Counted from the first letter of the stretch, positions 1-11,927 are shown. The stretch: 64,000 nt of DNA from Amoebidium appalachense (GCA_963693365.1 CAVNZM010000007.1:4092001-4156000), one strand, 5' to 3'. Notes: generated by a model from the sequence alone, not told the origin. Numbers and translations are program-made.

Positions 1-867
1 CGAGACGCTGCATCTGCGTCCATGTGTTTGCTGGCTGCAAGTGTATGTGTACGTGTGTGTGTGTGTGTAAATGTGTGTACATGTGTGTGTACGTGTGCGT
101 TTATGTGTGGGTACGTGTGGGTGTGTGCGTGTGTAGTTGGGCGTGTGAACGTGTGTGTGTACATGTGTTTGTTGGTGTTGATGGGTGTCTGTGTGCATGG
201 CTGTGTATGGGCATGTGTACGTGTAGATGTGTGCGTGTAAGTGTGTGTGATTGGGTGTGAGTGTACGTATGCGTGTAAATGGGCCGGTGTGTGTGTGTGT
301 GTGGGTGTGCATGAAGATGCGTTTGAGTAAATGAGGGTGTGCGTGTGTAAGTGTGATTGCACATGTGAGAACGTGTAAATTTGTGTATGTGTGTGTGTGT
401 ACTTGTGTGTGCGTGTATATTGGCATGCGTCGGAATGTATATGCATGTGAGTAACAGCTGAACAAGGATGGTTGGTCTATGCAGAGGTCTCCACATACAT
501 GTACGTGCCCCTTTCGGTTCCCAAAGGCCACGCGTGTCTCTCTCATTCGATCACTCAAAACCCCCCCACCCATCCTTCTCCTATCCCCGCTTACCTCTTC
601 CCCCCCCCCCCCCCCCCCCCGCCCTGCCTGCTTCACACAAACCACCCACTCCTACAAGCATTACATGCTTAGGGGTCTGTGTGTCTGTGTCCATCCCCCC
701 CCCCCCCCCCCCACCACCACCACCACACCCGGATGTGCGTTTCTGGTTGCATGTAGGCAACGTAGAGGCAACAGAGTACGCAAAACAGCGCAAAACCTGC
801 AAAAATCTGCTAAAGCCTGCTGAAAAACTGCAAAAACTGCATGTTGCAGGTAGAGTATAGCACCCAC
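1..867. other. Intron or downstream part of the F-box gene, GT-rich
   Basis: It is a (GT)-rich stretch (1-440) followed by C runs (about 600-620 and 695-711). Near 780-850 short phrases such as TTTTGCAG recur on the minus strand. I could not place another LRR exon here, so the rest of the F-box gene lies to the left. Confidence 0.5.
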
Positions 868-994
868 CTCTAGTGTTGGGGGCAGGCCCAGGGCGTTTGC
901 AGCCGACACACACTTGACGTGGCTCATGACCAGCACCTTCATCTCGGGGCTGATCTTGCGCGCCATGGCATTGCCCACCGCCTGAAAAACCGGA

Positions 995-1037
<43 letters not shown>

Positions 1038-1419
1038 TGATGGGAGGAGAATAAGATAGGGTAAATGGGCAGCCGAACAGTAAGTGTGTGAATGTGTGGT
1101 GGTGTGACCACTCTTCTTTCCATTTTTCCCCTCTTCCTCCCAGCCAGCCTCCCCCCCCCTTCCCGCCCCCTCCCCCAACCCTCCTCTGTTCCTCAGGCCC
1201 CCCCTCTGGATCCACATGCAAACCCTCCCCAAAAAAACCCACCACCACCGGCACACACAAGCACATGTACGCCCACACATATACAACCCAATCCCCCTCT
1301 CTTACCAATCTTTTCACCATTATAGACTATGATGGATGTTAAAGCCCCCCCCCCCCCCCCCCCCCCTTCCCTCCCAACGGACATTCAGAGCACGCTGTAT
1401 GTATGTAATGTGTGTGTGT

Positions 1420-1465
<46 letters not shown>

Positions 1466-2123
1466 GTGTGTGCGTGTGTGTGTTTGTGTCTGTGTGTGTG
1501 TGTGCCTGTGCGCATGTGGTGTGACTATTGATCACAATGGATTCATAAACATCAAACCCGCACCATCAAACAGACCAATGTGCACAAGACCAATGCCCAA
1601 CAATATATGTATTTGGGGTTATACCCTGCATGCAGTGACGTTGATCGATCGCAGCTGCGGCATTGCCTCTAGGAATGAGGCCAGGGCATCTGGTGTGATG
1701 CTGTCGCAGTCCACCAGCGAGATACGGGTCAGCCCACGCAGAGCCTGCAGCTGCTGTAGCTCCTGCAATCGGCATTTTCGATCGCATCAGCATGCAATCG
1801 GGCATATTCGGTAGGGAGAGGGACACACGCACCATAAAAACACCCACACCAACAACCACACAGATACACATCCACACATGCGCACACCCAGACACACGGG
1901 CTACCTATTATCCCCCCTCCCCCCTCCCCCCCCCCTCCTCCCCTCATCTACACACACATACACATACAGACACACCCATCTGGACACCCACACGTCCAGG
2001 CACCCACATACCCCTCCCTTCCTCTCCCCCCCCTCCCCCCCTTCCCCCCCCTCCTCACCTACGCACACCCACCCACGCACACCCACGCACACCCACCCAC
2101 ACACACACACACACAAACACACA

Positions 2124-2198
<75 letters not shown>

Positions 2199-2900
2199 AA
2201 CTACCAACACAAACCCACCCCCACCCCCGCACATCCTCCCTGCCTAATCCCACCTCCCCTCCCCCCTCCCCCAAAGACCCACCCACCCACCTCGTCATCA
2301 ATCATCAGCTGGTCCAGGCTCAGTGATTCGAGGCGAGGGCAGGCAGCCGCCAACCTGTCGAAGCACTTTTCGTGGTTGGGTGCCCGCCAGTGGCTGCACT
2401 CGGCCAGGCTCAGCACCTGCACACGGTACATTAGCGGCCGATCACAACTTGGAAATCATCACACTGTACGTAAGCAACCAATCACATGCAAGGGTGGATA
2501 GCCATGTATGTACTTACGTTAGAAGACAATCACAAACCGAGGTTGATAGTCATAAATGTGAATAGTATGTTAGCAGCCATCAGACGTGGAGGTCGATAGC
2601 TATATACGCGAGATTTTGTTACTGCACACCGTGTATGATACACACACTAAGGTGTCTGCACGTGTGTTATGATGGGGGGGGGGGGGAAGGGGGGGGACAG
2701 CTATCCATCCATCCAAAATACACATGCCCAATCTACCCTAATCTAATTGGTGCAAAATCACACAGACACGCACCTTGAGATTGCGGGGCATGGTATCGAC
2801 GGCAGCTGGGGTTATGCGACAGTCCCTCAGATTGGCGCTGGTCAGGTTGGGCGAGTTTTGGAGTATCTCGGGCCAGTCCTTTTTTTTTTTTTTTTTTTGT

Positions 2901-2963
<63 letters not shown>

Positions 2964-4810
2964 GACGGATATGGGAGAATAGAGTGGGAGGGGAAGTGGG
3001 AGTGATGGGGGGAGGGACGGAGGGGGGAGGGAAGATGAGAAGAAGAGGAGAATGGGGAGAGGGGGAGGGAAGGGAAGGGGGAGAGGGGAGGGAGAGAGGG
3101 GGAAGGGGGGGGGGGGGGGGGGGAGGGGGGGGGAGGGGACTGGAAGACACGGGCAGGGAGGTGGAGAAAAAAAGAGGAGGCCGGGAGGGGAGAGAAAATG
3201 GAAGTGTCAGTGAATGAGTGAGTGACCGAGCGAGTGAGTGATGTGTGTATACATGGGGATGTGTGAGTGTGCGTGTGTGGACCCGTAAGTGAGTGTGTGG
3301 GTGTCTGTGGCCGGGGGGGGGGGGGGGGGGGGGGGGGGGTTGAATGCGGAACACGGTACGAGGGGAGTTGATAGAGGTGTACTAATTAAACAGCAATGAC
3401 TTACGAACACACACGCACGTAGACACACACACACAAGCGTACAAACACACACCTACCTACATACAAACACATCCATACACGCATGCATACACATGCACAC
3501 ACCTACACACACACGTACGTACACACCTACACACACACACTTTTACGCAGACACACGTACACACACGTACACACACGTACACACACGTACACACACGTAC
3601 AGGTACACACGTGCATTCTCATCGAGGTCCACCGACTGCCTACCTGCATTGAGTATCTTCGGGGTAGGTCCCTCCCCTTCCACACACACACACGTACGTA
3701 CACAGACACACACACACACGGTACCTGCACACACACACAAGCCAAACACACAGCCACATACAGATAAGGAACCTACATACACACACGCACGCACCCACAC
3801 AAACGTACACACACACACGTGTACACACGTACATTCTCATCAAGGTCCACCGACTGCCTAGCGGCATTAAGTATCTCCAGGGTGGGTCCAGCCCTATTCA
3901 GCACCTGCAGCATTGCATTCCTGTCCAGTTGATGCCTCAGACTGCATGAGATGTCGAGACGACGGCACAGCCGCCCATCCTTGGAAACCGCATACCACTG
4001 CCTGCACACCTGGAGGTTTTGTTCATTTAGCTACATATGCATTTGCTTGTTTTTGTTATTTTTATATTCTTAAGTTGTACTCGGATACTATATATTTTAA
4101 CCACCTTCATCATTTGATGGCACATACCGCTGACAGCATGTGTGGGGTTTATTTCCATTTAGTTACATTAGTATTGTTATTTTTCTTGTTAATTTTAGTA
4201 TTTTTATTTATGCTTCGATAGCTATATTTTCATTATTTAATGCTGATAACTTCTTGGCATGCCACTGCCTGCATACCTGAATTTCTTCAATCGTTACATT
4301 AATGTTGTTGTCTTTTTTGATTGATTTTATCATTCATTGACAAGTACTTTTAATGATTATTGCTCTGTAATTTGATGCCCCATACACTGCTTACACGCCT
4401 GATGTTTATATCCATTTCGTTCTATTAGTATTGTTGTCTTTCTTGGTGAATTCTTATTATTTATTAATTATTAGTTCGAAGGTTATAACTACACCACTCA
4501 TACATTCTGGTTTCTTTATCGAAGATTTAAAGGGAGGGAGGGGGTGGAGGAGAAAGATGGAGGGGGTAGGAATGGTGAAGGCATTTGGGGGAGAACGGGT
4601 GGGGCGGGTGAGACCTGTGGGGAGGTTTGTGTGTGTGTGGGAGGGGCGGGGCGGTGGGTGGGGGGGGGGGGGGGGGGGGGGGAAGGGTTGAAGGTAGGGA
4701 ATGCAGAGATGTGGAGAGAGATGGGGGGAGGGGGGGATGGAGAAGAGGAGAAGTGTGATTGAAAAGTGTGTACAGTAGGATTTGCGCCCGACCGAAGAGG
4801 TTCATGACGA

Positions 4811-4859
<49 letters not shown>

Positions 4860-5133
4860 GGTTGAGGGGGGGACGGGGGATGAGGGGGTGAATGCGACAA
4901 AGTACGGAGCACACATAAACAACGGATAACCGACGCAGAGTGCAAATCATACATAAAGAGTATGCATAATAAGCAGAGCCTCAGGGGGGAAGCCACGTCA
5001 TTCACAGTACCGGAGTTTCGACTTATTCACCTCGTTAGCTAAACCCAACTCAAATACTGATTCACTTGAACATGGGTGGGTCACCCGTCTTGATTAGAGA
5101 CGAGCAGGGCCACTTATGCCAGCACACAACAGA

Positions 5134-5169
<36 letters not shown>

Positions 5170-5575
5170 GGGGGGGAGGGGAGGGAAGGGACGGAGGTGG
5201 GGGGGAGAGGGAGGAGGGGGGCCGGGGGTCGGGAGGGGGAGGGGAGGGAGGGGAGGGGTTACCTGAGAGCACTGTGCGACAGAGCGCAGGTCCAGATAGG
5301 AGAACACAAAGGCAAGCATCTCGGGCGGGAGCAGGGCATTGCCCAACGGAAGCTTGGCCCCTGCACACACACAACACAGGGAGAGAGAGAGAGAGAGAGA
5401 GAGGAAGAGGGCGAATGTGAGAGAAAGACATGCGAACATACACTCACGAACAACAACACAAAGATACTGAAAGGCACACACGGAAACAAACACAATCACA
5501 GATCAAGATAGAGAGACACAACACATATGAACACAGACACACAAACAGACAGGCACACACAACGCAGACATGAAT

Positions 5576-5609
<34 letters not shown>

Positions 5610-6329
5610 CAAAGAGAGGGAGGGGGAGAGAGAGGGGGGGGGGGGGGGAGGGAGGGGGAGAGAGAGAGAGAGTGTGTGTGTCCCGGAGTGCTTATTATAA
5701 AGCATACGAGCATGTGCTTTCTACATTATAGGTACATAGAGAGCGTCTTACGAGGGAAAGGAAGGGAGGGGGGAGGGGGGGGCGGCTGCAATGAAGGCAG
5801 GATAATCCAGAGTCTAACATATACATAAGAAGGATTAATAAGCAACAAGTGTTTTAGGTTGGGCAGGGAGTTAAGGAATGCAGGGAAGGAGGCCTGGGAG
5901 GAGGGGGGGGGGAGGGGGGGGGGGGGGGGGATGATGTCCTGACAGTGTCATGTGTATTGCATGTAGTAAGTAAAAGAGGGGAACTTTGTGTGTATGCGTG
6001 TGCTTGCTTGTGCAGTCGGCCTGTCCAAGTAAAGCCATTTCCTACAAGTGGGTGTCCATGTGGGTGCGGAAGTTGGCGCGCAGAAGGGAGAGGTTGCGGA
6101 GGGAGGAAGGGGGGGGAGGGGGGGGGGGGGGGGGGGGGAGGGAGGGGGTAGGGGAGGGGCCTGTCGGGTGGGTGGGTAGGAAAGTGGGGGTTGGGAGGAG
6201 GTGGTGATGGTGGTCGGGGCGGTGGTGGTGGTGGTTGGAAGGGGAGGTTTCAGGAGATGGGGGAAGGGTGGGGGGGGGGGGGAGAATGGAGGGGGGGGGG
6301 GGGGGGCTGGGGAGAGGGGGCATGGGGAG

Positions 6330-6360
<31 letters not shown>

Positions 6361-6621
6361 TGCTACCATTTGCCAGTGTGTGTGGTTGGGGCTGGACACC
6401 AGCAGTGGCGCCTATGGAGGAGGGAGCATCACTCCTTGCCCTCTGCAGGAAGTTGCTCAGACGGTTGGCATTGGCACTGTCAAGCTGGTTGCAGCTCCCA
6501 ATGTGCTCAGCAGCCGTGCCTGTGAAATATATTTATAATAAAAAACAAAACAAAAACAAACATAAGTCAAGGTATCTAGAACAAGTGAGTGTGGGCAAAG
6601 AAAGAACAAGGTGCAACACTT

Positions 6622-6660
<39 letters not shown>

Positions 6661-7030
6661 ATTATATTATATGTTCACAGTGCGTGTGTTGACGAGAAAA
6701 AGCAAGCGGGACCTCTCTTGAAGGTGTGTGTTGGTGGATAAGTGATGTGGTCCGACCGGTGAAACGGGAGGGACAGAGGAGGCCCGGAAACAAAAGAAAG
6801 CATGAGTTAGGACACTGCGTGTTGTTCACTCTATAACCAAAGACAGGAACAACAGCCACAAAATGCGTAGGAAATGAACAACAAACCAGTGCGCTCAACA
6901 GAAGAAAGCAATGACCACACACACAAGGAGAACAACGATCGCCGAACATTAGGAACGAAGACATCACAAACCCATTCCTACCTTCCGGGAAATGGCTCAG
7001 GCAGTTAGGACACTCCACTGTGGCTGACAT
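868..7030 (-). CDS. UBZ4 zinc finger / F-box / leucine-rich repeat protein (3' end outside window)
   Basis: I stitched eight exons on the minus strand: 7030-6982, 6519-6367, 5360-5263, 4009-3833, 2878-2774, 2416-2291, 1762-1625 and 981-868. All phases agree, giving 320 codons with no stop. The first ATG is at 7030. Residues 7-26 (C7, C10, H22, C26) fit the UBZ4 spacing C-x2-C-x11-H-x3-C seen in RAD18-type fingers, and intron 1 splits the finger. Residues 77-110 are an F-box, with LPPEMLAFVFSYLDL continuing into VCRQWYAVS across an intron. Irregular LRRs follow from about residue 115 (for example LESLSLDQL, LRSINVTAC), and their exons are mostly phase 0. F-box/LRR proteins are substrate receptors of SCF ubiquitin ligases, so a substrate-adaptor role with ubiquitin binding is inferred. 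The last exon seen ends at a donor and the remaining LRRs lie beyond position 1. The introns are packed with poly-G, (CA)n and degenerate exon copies. Confidence 0.85.
2882..2962. repeat. Poly-T then 62-nt poly-G run
   Basis: About 17 T residues, a GT step and 62 uninterrupted G residues lie directly upstream (in minus-strand terms) of the exon at 2878. They act as its C/A-rich pyrimidine-tract region. Comparable G runs include 4812-4858 and about 8150-8189. Confidence 0.9.
3612..3690 (-). pseudogene. Degenerate copy of the 3' end of the F-box exon
   Basis: Minus-strand sequence GGCAGTCGGTGGACCTCGAT and its surroundings repeats the end of the true exon at 3833-3890 with scattered changes, including the donor side. 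It would encode a diverged LNAGRQSVDLDEN. It is not needed for the gene model. Confidence 0.8.
3991..4496 (-). repeat. Four degenerate tandem copies of the F-box exon's acceptor end
   Basis: Units of about 120-140 bp start near 3991, 4120, 4258 and 4379. Each begins with a relic of the exon's first codons next to an acceptor, followed by the same AT-rich intron sequence. On the minus strand the true unit encodes VCRQWYA, the third unit keeps CAG then VCRQWHA, and the fourth reads ACKQCMG. This indicates repeated duplication of the exon-intron boundary. Confidence 0.75.
4889..5120 (+). repeat. Dispersed repeat, copy 1 (about 232 bp)
   Basis: It starts TGAATGCGACAAAGTACGGA and ends GACGAGCAGGGCCACTTATG. 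It is closely similar, in the same orientation, to 46480-46719. Poly-G tracts border it on both sides. It lies in an intron of the F-box gene, antisense to transcription. No transposase or long ORF is present, so it is a non-autonomous element or a segmental copy. Confidence 0.85.
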
Positions 7031-7876
7031 GGTGCCGGTAGGAAACGCTTCCACGTGCGTGTATGCTCAATAAGCGTGAAAAGAAAAACAAGAAAGTTTT
7101 CTTGAAGTAAACGAGATAATTTAAGGCTGTCAGGTCCCCGCACCAGGTCCCGTTTAGGTAGCCAGAAGGTCTACGGACAGACGCTTGTTAACAAGCAAAA
7201 GAAAAAAAAAGTGAACTTTTAACAAATAATTTATACAACCAAACATAAAGTCATCCCTTCGTGGCTTTCTACAACTCTTGCATGAAGTGGGCGAAGAGGG
7301 GAGCGAGGGAAGGGACTGAAAGCAAAAAAAAACGATAAAAAGAACAAGGACTGTCACAGTAGGCTGTCAGCCTCACTCTGCGGCTTGCCCTTGCTGGGTG
7401 ACGTCACGTTGATACTATTAGTTCGCGCCAAAACCGAAACAGCGAAGTTGATTGGATGTTTTGTACCAATCAGATGGCAGAGATTTCCAGGGGTTGAATT
7501 ACGACTCAAAATCATCGTATTTACGATTAAGCCCAAGAGGTCAACACGACTAACGCTGGGAGGTGCTGTATTGGTTTATCGTAGCAGTCAAATATTCCCC
7601 ATAGTGTATTTTGGTGTGCTTTCATACGAAAACTGGAGTTTTCTAGGAAAAATGATCAGGTGGCTATTTTTGCACTCCAGAGCGGAATATGAAGCCCTGT
7701 TTTGCCTGTCGGGGCGTAAAATCGCTAACGGAGTGTACAATTGTCAGAAATGTTTCATTAAAGTCGGTAATGTAAGTTCGTTAATGAGGTGAACCCCGCC
7801 ATTACGATTTAAAAATTCCGATAATACGATTTCGTTTTGGGTAACACGGGTAGCGCAGCCAAACCCGCACAACCCC

Positions 7877-7915
<39 letters not shown>

Positions 7916-8145
7916 GACGAAGCAAAGTGTGCAAGTCTTGCCGTCGCGTGCTGCCATGTCACAGGCTGAGGGATTTCAAGGGGGTGTCTCAGTTTTGGGA
8001 TTGACTCATTGATTGTACACCGTACTCAAAATACCGAGCCTTACTTTACACGAAGTCTTCAAGTCTGAGCGTTCCGTTTCGTTTCAAGGGCTGCGTCATA
8101 AACTGCGTGCGCACGGGTGGGTGTGTGTGTGTGTGTGTGTGTGTG

Positions 8146-8190
<45 letters not shown>

Positions 8191-8245
8191 AGGGGAGGCA
8201 AACACAGGGAGGTTTACTGCGACGGCAAGATGGGGAGGGGGGAAA

Positions 8246-8279
<34 letters not shown>

Positions 8280-8861
8280 AGACCATAAAATATTTGCATC
8301 ACCTTGTCCTAACCTTGGCACGGATATGATACCCCTGACTTGAGGCTCACAGCAACAGAACATAGAGCGAAAGTTGTTTAAGTTGTTTCCCAACTACCTC
8401 TTATAAGTATGGTGTGTCCGCCACAGCCTAGGGTGAAAAGACTTCGACAAATGCTTACGTTCCAAATTTTTTGTCTATCGGTATGGCACAGTAATGGCCT
8501 CCCAGCGAGTTACCTCAAACATTCATGTCTACATGTAGCTTACTTCTCCTTGATTTCCTATACAAGAAACGAACCCTCTATGTGCATTCCCAACTAGAAC
8601 TTTCCTAGGCCTGTGCGCTTCCCTTGCTTCCTTATTCTCCCCCCCCTCCCCCCCCCTCCCCACCCACCCACCACGGAGGGTCCTCGAACTCTAACTTGTC
8701 CCTTATGACACAGTTAAGAAATAGCTACGCACATATGAAAAAGTTACTTGGAAGAATTCATTTTAACGTCCAGAACAACCTCGACAATACATACAAGTAC
8801 ACCTTCAACGTTCTCATACATAACATCCTTTTGCAAACGGAGAGCACACAACCACACCATT
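7031..8861. other. Intergenic region between F-box gene and kinase
   Basis: I see no convincing coding exon here. Besides the CRE/E2F cluster it holds a long A run (about 7879-7910), a (GT)n tract running into poly-G at 8118-8189 and a second poly-G run at about 8247-8278. The 5' half should contain the promoter of the F-box gene and the 3' half the 3' UTR of the kinase gene. Several ORFs of 60-135 codons have no recognisable domains. Confidence 0.6.
7399..7470 (-). promoter_or_regulatory. CRE + E2F-like + CCAAT cluster upstream of the F-box gene
   Basis: The palindrome TGACGTCA lies at 7399-7406. TTTTGGCGCGAA, read on the minus strand, lies at 7433-7422. ATTGG at 7451-7455 and CCAAT at 7466-7470 follow. 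All sit 370-440 bp upstream of the minus-strand ATG at 7030. The motifs match ATF/CREB, E2F and NF-Y consensus sites. Promoter function is inferred from position only. Confidence 0.45.
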
Positions 8862-9947
8862 TCAAACAACCCTCTTGCAGCAGCTGTGCGAACACTCTCC
8901 CTTTGCACACTTTTTCCAGTATTCGCTGTTCTGCTTGTGCCCGCAAGGGCCAGCCTTGGTAGGTGCTCTGATGTTCATTCTCTGCATGTCTTCAACAAGT
9001 GCATCTACTTCCCCAGCCCTGCCCCCAACCCCATTTCTAGCTCTCAAGGTATTTTCCCTCTGCCTGTTCGCTTGTTGCTCTTCTCCCCCGTTTGCCCTGG
9101 GTTGTAGCTGAGGTTGCGGGGGTGCTACGTTCTGTTGCGGTATGTTTGCCCCGTTTCCTCTGTTTCCTCTATTTCCCTCGTTTTCCCGGTCCCCCCTATT
9201 TCCCTCGTTTCTGAGTGGTGCTTTCACCGTCAGAGCCTCTAACCAAGCGAGGACAGAGGTGGCGGTGGGGCGGTCGCTTGGATTTCTAGCCGAACAATGT
9301 TGTGGAAGGCCACCGAAAAGATCCCTTACCCCGCACCAATCAGCCAAATCTCGTAACGTCTGTCCAAGCGAGAAAATGTCCGTCCTGTCCGTTTGTGGGC
9401 CTTGTCCAGCAATCTCTGGCGCCATATAACCTTGTGTGCCGCAATTTGTCCTTGCGGCTGCCATGTTTTTAGCCAGACCCATGTCTCCTATCTTGAACTG
9501 GTCTCCCTTGTAGAGTATGTTACTTGGCTTAATATCACGGTGAACAAGCCCCAGCGAGTGGATGTGCACGATAGCCTGCGCAGTTGCCTTAGCAGCAGTG
9601 TATGCCTGGAAAGGATCCAGTCCACTCTTATGCTTAAGCTCAAACACGTCCCCATCCATCTTCTCAAGAACTATCCAGAGGTCGTTTCCGTTTTCGCAGT
9701 AGCCGTAATACGTGACAAGTGCCGGATGGTTGCCGAGGGAACGTAGATTGTTGAGCTCAGTCACTGCTTCTCGAAGCTGTTGGGGATTTCCTGTGGGTAT
9801 GACTTTGACTGCAACGGGGGAGCCCAACCAGGTTCCTTCGTAAACTGTCCCAAAGCCCCCCCTACCCAGTTGGCGGAGAAGGTGAAGGTTTGGCTTTGGG
9901 ATGAAATCGGCGCGAACTGGTGCATTTTGGGGGAAGGTTTGTGCCAT
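8862..9947 (-). CDS. Intronless protein kinase with Cys-rich C-terminal tail
   Basis: This single-exon ORF of 361 residues starts at ATG 9947 and ends with TGA. The kinase domain spans about residues 22-240. It has a Gly-loop GRGGFGTVYEG (28-38), the VAIK-type lysine K48, a likely alphaC glutamate in the 60s, the catalytic loop HRDIKPSN (136-143) and DMG at 155-157 in place of DFG. APE is at 176-178 and TDIFSLG at 189-195. All catalytic residues are present, so it should be active on Ser/Thr. A charged Asn/Gly/Arg/Glu repeat (about 247-270), a Gln/Pro-rich linker and a Cys/His-rich tail (CGHK, then CAKGECSHSCC) follow. I do not recognise the tail; it may bind metal. It is the only long intact single-exon kinase in a neighbourhood of many-exon genes, so a retroposed or transferred origin is possible. 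Its head faces MRNIP across 950 bp. Confidence 0.9.
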   Translation of the reverse strand: MAQTFPQNAPVRADFIPKPNLHLLRQLGRGGFGTVYEGTWLGSPVAVKVIPTGNPQQLREAVTELNNLRSLGNHPALVTYYGYCENGNDLWIVLEKMDGDVFELKHKSGLDPFQAYTAAKATAQAIVHIHSLGLVHRDIKPSNILYKGDQFKIGDMGLAKNMAAARTNCGTQGYMAPEIAGQGPQTDRTDIFSLGQTLRDLADWCGVRDLFGGLPQHCSARNPSDRPTATSVLAWLEALTVKAPLRNEGNRGDRENEGNRGNRGNGANIPQQNVAPPQPQLQPRANGGEEQQANRQRENTLRARNGVGGRAGEVDALVEDMQRMNIRAPTKAGPCGHKQNSEYWKKCAKGECSHSCCKRVV

Positions 9948-10897
9948 GTTTTTTCGTGCTGTGTGTAAGCAAGGCCCCGTTATGTGCTTGTTGGTGTGTG
10001 TGTGCGTGGTCGTATGCGTACTTGCTTTTGTGAGCGTTTTTTTCCTTGTTTAGTTTTGTGCCTGCTGCCTTGTGCCTTAAGGGCAGAAGGTGGACTCCCC
10101 TCGAAACTTTGAAGTTGTTCTTGAACGAATTTGCGCTGACCGCACTAGACAGGTGGCAGAGGGGAAAAGAGAACAAGACCAACCAGGAAAAACAATCGGC
10201 TACAATACCTTCCTAGATAAACCCTAATTTTCGACCTGTAATATGCATGACCCGTAAACACGAGAGTTAGTACAGGAGGATTCAAACATGTCAACTCGTC
10301 GGACTGTCGGTCCCGGAGCTCTTGAAGCCGCAGCACTCAGTCCGCACTGGAAGCGCGACCCTACAAGGCGGCAAGATCCTCAAAGTAATTACTGCTTGAC
10401 GACCAATTAAAGTATACAAATACAAAACTAGAGTACTAAAATGTGTAAAGCAGTTTTAATTGAGTAAAGGTCACATTCTCTGATATTCAAAAAAATGGCG
10501 CCAGACGTGCCATGTTTCGAACATCACAACGGCTCATCACAGCGCGAGGCTTCTTGGGAAGGCTTCATTCAATACAGGCAACAGCAAGGCAATCATCTGG
10601 TTATATGTATATGCATGTCTGCAGGTAACACTAGTCTGCTAGGTGACCTGTTTTACTCTTCAGATTTTTTTACCTGTTAACCGCAATCGAGCAGCCAGTG
10701 AACAACAATCGCTTTGGTGCCACCAAGCATACGATCGAAGGGCCATATAACAACCGTTTGTGCGACCATTACATAAGATGCTGAACGCATGACCGGTTTG
10801 TTACTCTTCGCCTTCTGTCTGACTCGTCCTGTAGTGCAAGGGAAAACCGCTGCTTTTGAGCAAATAAATCTGACTCCATGAGAAGACTACGGACAAT
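9948..10897. promoter_or_regulatory. Divergent promoter region between kinase (-) and MRNIP (+)
   Basis: The two genes face away from each other across 950 bp, which must hold both 5' UTRs and promoters. It is largely free of microsatellites, unlike most of the window. An ORF beginning ATGGCGCC at 10495 (61 codons) has no recognisable family and is probably 5' leader sequence. Confidence 0.45.
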
Positions 10898-11927
10898 ATG
10901 GGGCAGGAGTTTATGGTGCTGTGCTGCTGCACCTGTGCCGTTTATCAGGTCCACCAGGCAAGGGTGCTTGCTCTTGTGAGTGTGGACATTCTTTATTCAT
11001 TTTTTTTTCCCTGGGCGAAGGAAGGTTGGGGGGGGGGGGGGAGGGGAAGGGGGGAGAAGGGGGGGGGGGGGGGGGGGAGGGGGGGGGGGGGGGGGGGGAT
11101 CGATTCCCTCCCTCTGTGAACAGGGACGGGGGGCATGGGTGAGTGGGTGGCTATGGGGACCACAAAAAGAGCGGAGTTAGAGACAGGGCTAAAGGAAGAG
11201 GGAGAGAGAGGAATGAATAAAGTAAGACGGCAGCTGAACAGAAAAAAAATTCCAGTCACACTGGCAAAGAAAAGTGAAGACCGGGCAGGGATGGTGGTGG
11301 GGGCACACTGAAAGAAACTTAAGTGTGTGTGTGTCTGTGGGGTTGGTTTTTTTTGGGGGGGGGGGGGGTGGGGGGTGGTGGTGGTGGGGGGGGGGGGGGG
11401 CTATGGTTGCCTAGAGGAAGAATTGTGCAGGGTTTGATTGTTGCCAACGCTTGCTCATAGACGTCTAACCACAAAGAATCTAGCTGGGAACGGGGGGGAG
11501 GGGGTGGGGTGGGTGGGTTGGTGGGGGGGGAGGGGAAGGGGGGAGCAGCAAAGGTTTGTGGGGCGGCGCGGGGGGGAGGGTTGGTGGGAGGGAGGGGGGG
11601 TGTGGAGGAAGAAGGGGGAGAACTGTTAAGCTAACGCGAAAAGCAGGCTAAGAAATCACCCAGGTGGCAGTGCAAGCTATGTGGCCAGAAGCAGTCTCAA
11701 ACCATGGTGAGTGGTGCAGTGTGCATCTGGAGATGTCTCTTGTTCATTCAATGTGCGGATTCCCTAATTTTGTCGTAAGTTTACGGAGATTTGTAGACTC
11801 AAGCTTCTTGTCGCTGCATCAGCGTTTTAGAGAAACAGAAGGCTGCTGTGCTGTAGCTTCCCTTCGGCGGTGCCCTTTTTCTGTACTTTAACATGCATCA
11901 GTGTACTCTCGTGGAAGTGGCTATAAA

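Noticed and set aside
22-500. Long ORFs reading as Cys-Val-Cys-Val or Thr-His-Thr-His, here and at many other sites
   Set aside because: They are translations of (GT)n and (CA)n tracts, open on both strands because such repeats lack stops. No start context, domain or splice signal supports them.
10495-10680. Plus-strand ORF beginning ATGGCGCCAGAC
   Set aside because: It is short, has no family match, and lies where the 5' leader of MRNIP is expected. MRNIP homology starts cleanly at 10898.
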